Assembly (NCBI GenBank): GCA_020342025.1
Contig: CP070840.1
Span: forward strand, 4,156,805-4,180,922
DNA from: Deltaproteobacteria bacterium
Lineage (GTDB): Bacteria; Desulfobacterota; DSM-4660; Desulfatiglandales; HGW-15
Reading direction: 5' to 3'
DNA: 24,118 nt
In this document: positions 15,868-22,796 of the stretch, piece by piece
Position numbering within the stretch: the stretch's first letter is position 1
Layout of the letters: each line of letters starts with the position of its first letter
Program-made: the position numbers and the translations under genes
The notes under the pieces: model-generated
What the model saw: the letters and a program-made list of their open reading frames with translations, nothing else
The model's database searches: none
What the model was told of the DNA's origin: nothing

Positions 15868-18072
15868 TTGGGTAAAAAGTCAAGAAACAAAGCCACATCG
15901 CAAAAGCACACAGAACCTATCAAGAAAGAAATATGGGGTATTATTTTTTTCCTCATTGCCCTGGTTGTGGGAATAAGTCTCTTCTCCTACCACCCTGCTG
16001 ATCCCCTATTCTGGCTCAAATCAGGCCGGGCGGGCGAGGCCCATAATCTCTTTGGCACCGTCGGTGCCCATCTGGCTGGCGGGATATTTTTCCTCCTCGG
16101 CTTCTCCTCGTTTTGGTTGGTGGCCATCTTTCTCAGCATGGCTTTTCTCTCCTTTCGGGGCCATACCTTCTCATCCCCGCAAAAGAGTATTCTTGCCAGC
16201 CTATTTCTCATTTTCTCTTTCTCTGGAATCCTGGGTTTACAAACGCCCGGGGCGATCATTTATAGGGGCAGCGAGGTGATCAGTGGGGGTTTTGCAGGGG
16301 TTCATATTGCCCAATTCATGAGGGGATTTCTCAACTATTTTGGGGCGTATGTGCTCCTGGCGGCAGTCTTCGTCATCTCCCTCATGGTCTGCACCCACAT
16401 CTCTTTTGGCTGGGTCTTGTCAAGGTTTTCCTTGTGGTCAGCGGGTATTGTGAGACGGTTGAGGGAACTCTCCTTGAAGAAGAAGGAGAGGAGAAGAAAG
16501 AAAAGGGTAAGAGAAGAGACCATCAAAAAGGAGAGGGTGAAACCGAAACCAAAGGTCACGATTGTTGAACCAGTAGTGGAATCCCCGAAACAACCTGAAC
16601 AGGAGTCCTTTCCTTTCATGACTTTGGCGGGCAAATTCAAGCTCCCTTCCTTGGACCTCCTCAACGAACAACCTGCCGACACAGAGGCTGAAATCCAGAG
16701 GGAAAGTCTGGAGATGAATGCCCGACGTGTGGAGAGGAAACTGGCTGACTTTGGCGTGGACGGAGAAGTGGTTGAGATCCTTCCAGGACCCGTCATTACC
16801 ATGTATGAATTCAAGCCCGCACCTGGTGTCAAGATAAGCAAAGTGGCCGGCCTTTCAGACGATCTGGCCCTGGCCTTAAGGGCTCCTAGTATCAGGATTG
16901 TCGCCCCCATACCGGGTAAGGCAGCCATTGGCATAGAGATACCCAACAACAAGCGGCAGTTGGTCTTCCTGCATGAGATCCTTTCAAGTCAGGCCTATAA
17001 AAACTCCACATATCGGCTGACCATTGGGCTCGGAAAGGATATTACCGGAGCCCCTGTCATATCAGACCTGACCAAAATGCCTCATCTGCTGGTGGCAGGG
17101 GCAACGGGAACAGGGAAAAGCGTTTCCTTAAATGCCATGCTCAATAGTCTCCTGTTCAAGTTCTCCCCCGACGTGGTCCGGTTTCTCATCATCGACCCCA
17201 AGAGGATTGAATTGACGGTCTACAACGATATCCCCCATCTTCTTTATCCCGTTGTTACTGAACCAAAGGAGGCCACAAAAGCACTTCGATGGGCCGTGCA
17301 AGAAATGGAAAGACGCTATAACCTATTGTCTGACCGGGGGGTTAGAAACATAGAGGCGTACAACCGCAAGGTAATGAAGGGGGAAAAAACAAAACGAGCG
17401 CCTAGCCCCGAAGAGACTGAGAAACAATTACCTTATATCGTTGTTGTCATCGACGAACTGTCAGACCTCATGATGACCTCTTCGAGAGAGGTTGAGGAAG
17501 CGATTACGCGTCTCGCTCAGATGGCACGGGCTGCGGGGATCCATCTCATCATTGCCACGCAGCGACCTTCTGTGGATGTGCTCACTGGCATTATAAAGGC
17601 AAACTTCCCTGCCCGTATCTCTTTTCAAGTCTCATCAAGGGTGGACTCCAGAACTATTCTCGATACCATCGGCGCTGAGAACCTTCTTGGAGATGGGGAT
17701 CTGCTTTTCCTGCCCCCAGGTGTGGGTCGAATAACAAGGATTCACGGGGCTTTTATCGCCGAGGATGAGGTAAAAAGGGTAACCGATTTCTTGAGAGAGC
17801 AGATGAAGCCGGATTATGACTTCACACTTCTGAATCACGTTGCCCAAGAGGAAGAGACATTCGAAGATGATATTGAATTTGATGAGAAGTATGAAAGCGC
17901 TGTAGATCTGGTCATGCAAACGGGCCAGGCATCCATTTCAATGATACAACGAAAGTTGCGTGTGGGGTATAATCGGGCTGCACGCATGATCGAGGCCATG
18001 GAGAAGCAGGGTATAGTGGGTCCCTCAGACGGTGTCCGCCCAAGGGAGGTATTTAGGAGAATAGACGAATAG
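15868..18072 (+). CDS. ftsK: DNA translocase FtsK/SpoIIIE
   Basis: At 734 residues this is a compact FtsK that pumps chromosome ends through the closing septum and activates XerCD at dif. Four hydrophobic helices lie within about 22-180 (WGIIFFLIALVVG first). A short basic-acidic linker (about 195-240) replaces the long Pro/Gln linker of E. coli. The RecA-like motor has Walker A GATGTGKS at 411-418 and Walker B IVVVIDELSD. The C-terminal gamma winged helix (SMIQRKLRVGYNRAARMIEAM) reads KOPS sites. No in-frame ATG precedes the first membrane helix; the start is TTG 15868, after a GTGAGG site. lolA follows, as in many proteobacteria. Confidence 0.95.
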   Translation: MGKKSRNKATSQKHTEPIKKEIWGIIFFLIALVVGISLFSYHPADPLFWLKSGRAGEAHNLFGTVGAHLAGGIFFLLGFSSFWLVAIFLSMAFLSFRGHTFSSPQKSILASLFLIFSFSGILGLQTPGAIIYRGSEVISGGFAGVHIAQFMRGFLNYFGAYVLLAAVFVISLMVCTHISFGWVLSRFSLWSAGIVRRLRELSLKKKERRRKKRVREETIKKERVKPKPKVTIVEPVVESPKQPEQESFPFMTLAGKFKLPSLDLLNEQPADTEAEIQRESLEMNARRVERKLADFGVDGEVVEILPGPVITMYEFKPAPGVKISKVAGLSDDLALALRAPSIRIVAPIPGKAAIGIEIPNNKRQLVFLHEILSSQAYKNSTYRLTIGLGKDITGAPVISDLTKMPHLLVAGATGTGKSVSLNAMLNSLLFKFSPDVVRFLIIDPKRIELTVYNDIPHLLYPVVTEPKEATKALRWAVQEMERRYNLLSDRGVRNIEAYNRKVMKGEKTKRAPSPEETEKQLPYIVVVIDELSDLMMTSSREVEEAITRLAQMARAAGIHLIIATQRPSVDVLTGIIKANFPARISFQVSSRVDSRTILDTIGAENLLGDGDLLFLPPGVGRITRIHGAFIAEDEVKRVTDFLREQMKPDYDFTLLNHVAQEEETFEDDIEFDEKYESAVDLVMQTGQASISMIQRKLRVGYNRAARMIEAMEKQGIVGPSDGVRPREVFRRIDE

Positions 18073-18078
18073 AGGAAT

Positions 18079-18182
18079 GGAATATTGGAATAGTGGAATG
18101 ATGGGTTACAATGAAGAAAAGCAAATTGAGTTTTTTCCTCTTAAATGCCCTCTATTCCATTGTTCCATCATGCCATTATTCC
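18079..18182 (+). repeat. GGARTANT octamer inverted-array repeat, copy C
   Basis: The plus strand has GGAATATT, GGAATAGT, GGAATGAT and GGGTTACA in a gapless row (18079-18110). The minus strand has GGAATAAT, GGCATGAT, GGAACAAT and GGAATAGA (18182-18151). The arms are 21 of 28 complementary, with about 40 nt between them. This is the cleanest of three copies in the window. It sits in the gap between ftsK and lolA, starting 7 nt after the ftsK stop codon. Confidence 0.75.
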
Positions 18183-18255
18183 AAGCGTTCGAACTGAAAT
18201 ATTTTATCCCGGTCTGTGAAACTTCTGTCCTCGGAAAGGACCATATTAAGGACTC

Positions 18256-18936
18256 ATGTCACATATCAAAACTGGATGCACTTTTCTATTGGCACTGATT
18301 CTGGCGCCGGCAAGCCTGGCAACAGCTGATATGCGGCTATCTGAAATACTTGCTGGCGTACAGAAAAGATACGCAGATTTGCCCGGCCTTAGTATCCCTT
18401 ACAAAAGGGAGATTATAACCCGGTCCATGGCTTTGCTGGGCGGATCTATGGACGCTGATACAGCCTCTGGGCAGATCCATTTCAGACCACCCAAGTTCCT
18501 CAAGGTTCAACAGGATACCCCAAAACCAGAAACAATAATCAGCGACGGTAACACCCTTTGGTGGTACGTTCCCCACAAGAGCCAGGTCTACCGGTACCCT
18601 TCTCACCAACTGGGCAAGGAGATTCAGCTCTTGAATGACATTTTTCAGGGGCTGAGAGCGGTCGAGGAGAGCTTTGATGTCATGCTCATGGAAATGGATG
18701 AAAAGGGGGGCTACCCACTCAAACTCATACCCAATCCTCCCTGGGCAGAGATCCATCACATCATGCTTTCCGTGTCTCAAGAGAACTTCACCGTTCGCGA
18801 GGTGGAAATTCATAATCAAATTGGAGGAATCACCCGATTCATTCTTGGAGATCTATCTGTGAAGGAAAACTTCCCGGAAGATTTTTTCAAATTTATGCCC
18901 CCTGAAGGGGTAAAGGTTATCGAACAGGAAGGGTAA
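18256..18936 (+). CDS. lolA: LolA-like outer-membrane lipoprotein carrier
   Basis: The 226-residue product has a signal peptide (residues 1-24, ending LATA) and the LolA/LppX half-barrel pattern: QKRYADLPGLSIPYKREI, SGQIHFRPPKFLKVQ, ISDGNTLWWYVPHKSQVYRYP, then LIPNPPWAEIHHIMLSV and a TRFILGDLSVKENFPEDFFKF-like end. LolA shuttles lipoproteins across the periplasm from LolCDE to the outer membrane, so it implies a two-membrane envelope. It is slightly longer than E. coli LolA (about 200). The ftsK-lolA order matches many proteobacteria. AAGGA lies close to the ATG. Confidence 0.85.
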   Translation: MSHIKTGCTFLLALILAPASLATADMRLSEILAGVQKRYADLPGLSIPYKREIITRSMALLGGSMDADTASGQIHFRPPKFLKVQQDTPKPETIISDGNTLWWYVPHKSQVYRYPSHQLGKEIQLLNDIFQGLRAVEESFDVMLMEMDEKGGYPLKLIPNPPWAEIHHIMLSVSQENFTVREVEIHNQIGGITRFILGDLSVKENFPEDFFKFMPPEGVKVIEQEG

Positions 18937-19174
18937 TTCACTGCAATCCCCTTTCACCACTGTAACACCCTCCTCCCCCTTCCAAGTCAGGCATGCCCTA
19001 TTCCCTCCCTCCGGGCCGTAGGCCCTTTGGGCCGGAGGCAAGACAATATCCATATCCTTTCGGGATGGTGGCCCAATCTTTGAGGGTTTAAGGAAACTCA
19101 CCTTTGTTGCGCTGTTTTCATTCTGCCACAGCTTCATGGGCGCACCCGCCCGCTCAAAAGCTGTGTCGCCAATA

Positions 19175-19356
19175 TGTCATCCCGGCCAAATTCCGCGTAG
19201 CGGGATGCGAGCCGGGATCCAGAATCATTTGATTTTCCGCTAGCTTCCTGGATTCCCCTTCGACTTCGCTCAGGGTGGTGAGCCTGTCGAACCACGGGTC
19301 TCGCCCAACCCTTTATCGAGTACGGGGCAGGCTTGTAGGGCCCGCCCGGAATGACA
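19175..19356. repeat. TGTCATCCCGG-type dispersed inverted repeat
   Basis: TGTCATCCCGG (19175-19185) and CCGGAATGACA (19346-19356) are inverted at 10 of 11 positions, with inner GCCGGGATCCAGAAT and CTGGATTCCC phrases. This is the style of a repeat family seen very widely in proteobacterial genomes. It carries a second repeat within it (19259-19294). Confidence 0.65.
19259..19294. repeat. TTCGAC...GTCGAACCAC dispersed repeat inside the 19175-19356 element
   Basis: TTCGAC (19259-19264) and GTCGAA (19286-19291) bracket TTCGCTCAGGGTGGTGAGCC, the core of a very widespread bacterial intergenic repeat. Its nested position shows it entered after, or co-evolved with, the outer element. Confidence 0.6.
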
Positions 19357-19483
19357 GTTTTGTCGTCCGATGGCAACACAGTCTCCAAGCTTATGCATAG
19401 TACCTTGCCTCCGGCCCCGAGGGAACGAATAGGCCATACCTGATGTAAAATAGTATATATATTGAGAATAGGGTGACTCTAGG

Positions 19484-20638
19484 TCAGTGGGCCATGACGC
19501 GGGAAAGTGTACGACCCACCTTCTTGAGGCTTTCCAGGCTATCAGCCGGCAGGAAATAATCCACATAGGGAAGTGCTGTTTGCATCCCCTGGCAGATCGG
19601 CTTGTATTCCGTGTCCCCTGCCACGGGATTTAACCATATGATGCAATGGGCCTTCTTGCTCAGGATTTCCATTTCTCTTCTCAAAGGTTCCCTTCCGCCC
19701 AGATCCCAGCCGTCACTCAATATGACCACCACAGTTCGTTTGTTGAGAAGCCTTTGTGCATACTCCTGATTGAACTGATGCAAAGAATACCCGATTCTTG
19801 TCCCCCCGGACCAGTCGGGAACTTCTTCAGAAATCCGCTCCAGGGCCTTGTCCAGGTCAAAACGTCTCACAAAAGGCGTAATGGGCGTAAGGGAGGTGGA
19901 AAAGACAAACACCTCAGCCTTGGACCCCACCCCTCGCAGCCCCATGATAAACGGCGTCACGAAACGGGCGTATCGGTCCATCGAACCACTCACATCAACC
20001 AAGATGACCAAGCGCTTCAGTCTCTTCTTTTTTTTCTTGTAAAACAACTCCAGGGGCATGCCGCCCAGTTTGAGGCTCTTTTTCATAATCCGACGAAAAT
20101 CCATATCCCCCGGCCTTTTCGATCCCTTGAATCTACGTGTAACTGCGAGCCTGAAAGGAGACAGCATATTTTTGAGGATGAGCTGGGCGATTTGGATATC
20201 CGCTTTTTGGAAATGGGCAAGATTCTTCCTCTCCAGTCTTGCCACCGGACTGTAGGTCGCCTGTTCAGTGGACTCCTCCCGGCAGGCATCCTCCTCCCCG
20301 CCCTCATCCTCTTCCCGTCGCACTTCCTGGAAGAGCTCTGTAACAGCATCTTCTCCACATTCTAGCTGTGTTTGAGGGACTTCACTCTCCTCTTCCTCCT
20401 CCTGGTTCTCAATCCCCTGCCAGTATTCCTCAAATAGCCCTTCAAATAACTCCCATTCCACGTCCGATGTGACCAGATTGGTCCTGAGCACATGGAAGAA
20501 GTCCTCTCTTCTTGAGATATCTATCTCTTCCATGCTCCTCAGCGAGTCCATAACATTGGACGAAAAGATCTTGAACCCACGATCTTTCAGAAAGGTGGAA
20601 AAGGATATCAGTTTACATGTGAGACTTTGATGATCCAT
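19484..20638 (-). CDS. VWA-domain protein, CoxE-like
   Basis: The 384-residue protein has a helical N-terminus, an acidic linker (about 78-125) and a C-terminal von Willebrand A domain. The metal (MIDAS) site is complete: DVSGS at 215-219, Thr280 in GGTRIG and Asp309 in ILSDGWD. This matches CoxE-type partners of MoxR AAA ATPases, which remodel or load metals into target enzymes. ATG 20638 is one base after the ATPase stop codon (TAAAATG), indicating translational coupling; a longer frame to 20740 would overlap the ATPase gene by 100 nt. No CO dehydrogenase or other molybdenum enzyme gene is in view, so the client is unknown. Confidence 0.87.
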   Translation of the reverse strand: MDHQSLTCKLISFSTFLKDRGFKIFSSNVMDSLRSMEEIDISRREDFFHVLRTNLVTSDVEWELFEGLFEEYWQGIENQEEEEESEVPQTQLECGEDAVTELFQEVRREEDEGGEEDACREESTEQATYSPVARLERKNLAHFQKADIQIAQLILKNMLSPFRLAVTRRFKGSKRPGDMDFRRIMKKSLKLGGMPLELFYKKKKKRLKRLVILVDVSGSMDRYARFVTPFIMGLRGVGSKAEVFVFSTSLTPITPFVRRFDLDKALERISEEVPDWSGGTRIGYSLHQFNQEYAQRLLNKRTVVVILSDGWDLGGREPLRREMEILSKKAHCIIWLNPVAGDTEYKPICQGMQTALPYVDYFLPADSLESLKKVGRTLSRVMAH

Positions 20639-20639
20639 T

Positions 20640-21554
20640 TTACAAAGCGGTTCCAATATATTCGGCCCGTCTTTCCTGGTCCGCCCATATCTCCTGAGTA
20701 AACCTCTTGATATCGTCGTGATATTTGAGGATGCATCCAAGTGTTTCCTTCACGACCTCTTCATCCAGGTATTTCCTTTGCATGTTTATTAAGGCCATAG
20801 CCCAATCGAGGGTCTCTGAAACACCCGGCTTCTTAAAAAAATCAAGTTCCCTTATCTTCTGCATAAAGTAAGTCACCTGTTTTGCAAGCCTTGCTTCGAT
20901 CTTTGGGAGACGGGTGGTCACGATCCGGTACTCCTTATCAAAGGAGGGATAATCGATCCAATGGTAAAGACACCGCCTTTTGAGGGCGTCGTGAACGTCC
21001 CGGGTTCTGTTGGACGTCACGACGACCATCGGCTTCTGGTTCGCCTTCAGAGTGCCGATTTCAGGAATGGTGATCTGAAAATCGGAAAGGACCTCGAGCA
21101 AGAAGGCCTCGAATTCCTCATCGGATCGGTCTATCTCGTCGATCAAAAGAACCGGGGCCTTTTCATTGGAGCTAAGAATGGCCTCCAGAAGGGGACGTTT
21201 GATCAGAAATTCCTGACCGTATATGAGACGTTCTATCTCCTCTTTCCCCGTCTTTTTCTGCTCCTCGAGTCTGATGTGCAAAAGCTGCTTAGGGTAATTC
21301 CATTCATACAGGGCTGTTGAGGCATCAAGGCCTTCATAACATTGTAAGCGTATGAGTTGGGTGTTGAACAGAGAGGCCATGACGATCCCCACTTCTGTCT
21401 TACCCACGCCAGGCTCACCCTCCAGGAAAACGGGCTTCTGCAGGCGGTGGGCAAGGAAGAGAACGGTGGCCAGGGCACGATCCGCAATATAGTGGGCGGC
21501 AGCCAGTTCCTCGCCCACTTGTTCTATGGATTCAAAATAGGTTTCAGTTGTCAT
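20640..21554 (-). CDS. MoxR-family AAA ATPase, CoxD-like
   Basis: The 304-residue AAA+ protein has Walker A GEPGVGKT at 46-53, Walker B LLIDEID at 136-142, the sensor-1 region VVVTSNRTRD at about 177-186 and an arginine-finger region ALKRRC at 190-195. Such ATPases act as hexameric chaperones with a VWA partner; the partner gene follows directly at 20638. AAGGTGAG precedes the ATG. CoxD of aerobic CO dehydrogenase is the closest named relative, but the target here may be any metalloenzyme. A Cys-rich gene lies upstream on the same strand with a 227-nt gap. Confidence 0.9.
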   Translation of the reverse strand: MTTETYFESIEQVGEELAAAHYIADRALATVLFLAHRLQKPVFLEGEPGVGKTEVGIVMASLFNTQLIRLQCYEGLDASTALYEWNYPKQLLHIRLEEQKKTGKEEIERLIYGQEFLIKRPLLEAILSSNEKAPVLLIDEIDRSDEEFEAFLLEVLSDFQITIPEIGTLKANQKPMVVVTSNRTRDVHDALKRRCLYHWIDYPSFDKEYRIVTTRLPKIEARLAKQVTYFMQKIRELDFFKKPGVSETLDWAMALINMQRKYLDEEVVKETLGCILKYHDDIKRFTQEIWADQERRAEYIGTAL

Positions 21555-21781
21555 CTCTCACCTTTCGATTTCCAGATCTGAAATCCCTGTTTTCCGATGA
21601 TTTTCAGTTTAACACGAATGTTGCCAAGAGGCATGCATTTTTTCCCATGCCTTCAACCAGAATCCTCCGCAACGGTTCGCCATGCCTCCATGTTGAAAGG
21701 GCCTGCGCGGCAAATTGCCCCGCGGCGCGCCCCTCCTCTCCCTCCTACGGAGCATGGATCGGCTACATGGCGGGGGGAGCT

Positions 21782-22069
21782 TCACTTCTTTTTGAAAAGG
21801 GCCTCCAGCGCCTTTTTGGCCTCTTTAGTCCTGTTGGCACTACCACTCGCCTTTTTAGCGCCCCGCTGGACATAGTAGTCGCAGAGATTGGCCCTCTCTT
21901 TATCGAGAATGCGTTCGGCAGAGACTTCCTTACATTCATTGTAAGCGTCTTGGTCGTAAAAGTTACATTGCTTACAACAACGTAGATCACGGTCGCAATG
22001 GGGACAGGTATCCTGCCTGCTCACCTTCCCTTCAATGGGGACCACATTCCCGCAAAAGATACAATCCAT
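21782..22069 (-). CDS. Small nine-cysteine zinc-ribbon-like protein
   Basis: The 95-residue product has cysteines at 3, 6, 22, 25, 31, 32, 35, 46 and 63: CIFC and CPHC make one likely zinc ribbon, and CCKQC with the two later cysteines a second site. A Lys/Ala-rich helix forms the tail (KEAKKALEALFKKK). GGAGG lies ahead of ATG 22069, which is a better start than the frame opening at 22159. It resembles conserved deltaproteobacterial proteins of unknown role. It shares a strand with the MoxR-VWA pair; a link to metal handling there is speculative. Confidence 0.75.
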   Translation of the reverse strand: MDCIFCGNVVPIEGKVSRQDTCPHCDRDLRCCKQCNFYDQDAYNECKEVSAERILDKERANLCDYYVQRGAKKASGSANRTKEAKKALEALFKKK

Positions 22070-22293
22070 TATCCGTTTTCCTCCTACCCCAATGGAGCAA
22101 AAAGGCTCAATCGGGTCTTGTTTGTCCCCGGTGAAATGGCCGTCTGTTACGGATTTCACGGGGCAAGTAGCTGTTATCCTTTATTCGGTTGCAGTTCATC
22201 ACTATTTCTATTTCTTGCTACCAAGTGTCCTGCATCGCATCTTCCTATCGTATGCAGTTATGGCCTGTTCCTGAAAGACGATAAGAGTTCGTT

Positions 22294-22322
22294 TTGACAA
22301 TCCATACTTTCATGAGTAGAAT
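22294..22322 (+). promoter_or_regulatory. Near-consensus promoter for archease-rtcB
   Basis: A perfect TTGACA (22294-22299) and TAGAAT (22317-22322, 5 of 6) are spaced by exactly 17 bp. Transcription would begin near 22329, 31 nt before ATG 22360. This rules out the earlier in-frame starts at 22294 and 22312. It is the strongest promoter I can see in the window and does not look like the sigma-54 promoter used with RtcR in E. coli. Confidence 0.65.
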
Positions 22323-22359
22323 GGGATTCGAGAACAAAGGAACCCTGAACGACGGTGTT

Positions 22360-22788
22360 ATGAGTACGACGGCCCCGGATTATACCCTTTTGGATCATAC
22401 AGCGGATCTGGGCATTAGAGTGCGCGGAACCGATCTTAAAGATCTTTTTGAAAGTGCCGGAAGAGCACTCATGCACCTCATGATCAGAGCCGAAGTTCCC
22501 AGCAAAACCCGATCCATAAAGATCTCTGTTTCGGGTGAAGACCTGGCTGACCTTATGGTTCGGTGGTTGGGTGAGATCCTCTATCTATTTGCAGGTGAAA
22601 ATCTCGTTGTCACCTCAATTCGTATAGGCTCTATCTCCTCTGCCCATCTTGCAGCCACCCTGGAAACGGCTCCGTTAGAACCAGAAGTTCACGAAATCCT
22701 AAGCGAGATAAAGGCGGTCACATATCATCAAATCGAAGTCACGGAAACAGCGGATGGCTGGGAGGCCATAGTCATCTTCGACGTGTAA
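22360..22788 (+). CDS. Archease, RtcB-activating protein
   Basis: The 142-residue protein carries the archease hallmark LLDHTADLGIRV near residues 10-21 with Asp12, the ALMHLM helix, the GEDLADLMVRWLGEILYLF helix, EIKAVTYHQIEV and the C-terminal IFDV. Archease speeds RtcB guanylation and allows multiple turnovers. Its acidic residues bind metal. Start: ATG 22360 lies downstream of the promoter at 22294-22322 and gives the normal short N-terminus; the frame opens earlier at 22294 inside the promoter. rtcB starts 8 nt after the stop, a functional pair. Confidence 0.9.
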   Translation: MSTTAPDYTLLDHTADLGIRVRGTDLKDLFESAGRALMHLMIRAEVPSKTRSIKISVSGEDLADLMVRWLGEILYLFAGENLVVTSIRIGSISSAHLAATLETAPLEPEVHEILSEIKAVTYHQIEVTETADGWEAIVIFDV

Positions 22789-22796
22789 GTTCGCCC

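Larger units (their letters stand above)
18988..19445. repeat. Outer imperfect inverted repeat flanking a nested repeat mosaic
   Basis: The left arm at about 18988-19043 (GTCAGGCATGCCCTATTC ... GGGCCGGAGGCAAG) matches the reverse complement of 19404-19445 (ATCAGGTATGGCCTATTC ... GGGGCCGGAGGCAAG). The left copy carries about 17 extra nt that form their own GGGCC/GGCCC hairpin (19008-19038). Further in, GCTGTGTCGCCA (19160-19171) also matches the reverse complement of the right side (TGGCAACACAGT, 19371-19382). The two halves thus frame the inner repeats symmetrically, as a fold-back element with later insertions would. Confidence 0.55.
18937..19483. other. Gene-free 547-nt gap filled by nested repeats
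   Basis: This space between the convergent lolA and VWA genes holds no credible gene. It is a mosaic of at least three nested inverted repeats, listed separately: an outer pair near 18988-19043 and 19404-19445, a TGTCATCCCGG/CCGGAATGACA element at 19175-19356, and a TTCGAC/GTCGAA element at 19259-19294. The 84- and 98-codon minus-strand frames read as repeat translations. Confidence 0.7.

Noticed and set aside
16335..16952. A 205-codon minus-strand frame within ftsK
   Set aside because: It is antisense to the FtsK membrane, linker and early motor region; its Ser/Phe/Leu-rich sequence reflects the complement of Lys/Glu-rich codons.
18079..18182. A CRISPR array
   Set aside because: The repeat unit is only 8 nt, runs without unique spacers and is arranged as inverted arms, which does not fit CRISPR.
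19646..20365. A 239-codon plus-strand open frame opposite the VWA gene
   Set aside because: It lies antisense to a gene with a complete MIDAS motif, has no ribosome site, and its translation is low-complexity with no domain; it is a shadow of the VWA gene.
19484..21554. A CO dehydrogenase maturation cluster
   Set aside because: The AAA and VWA genes resemble CoxD/CoxE, but no coxL, coxM, coxS or other molybdenum enzyme gene is present, so the role cannot be named.
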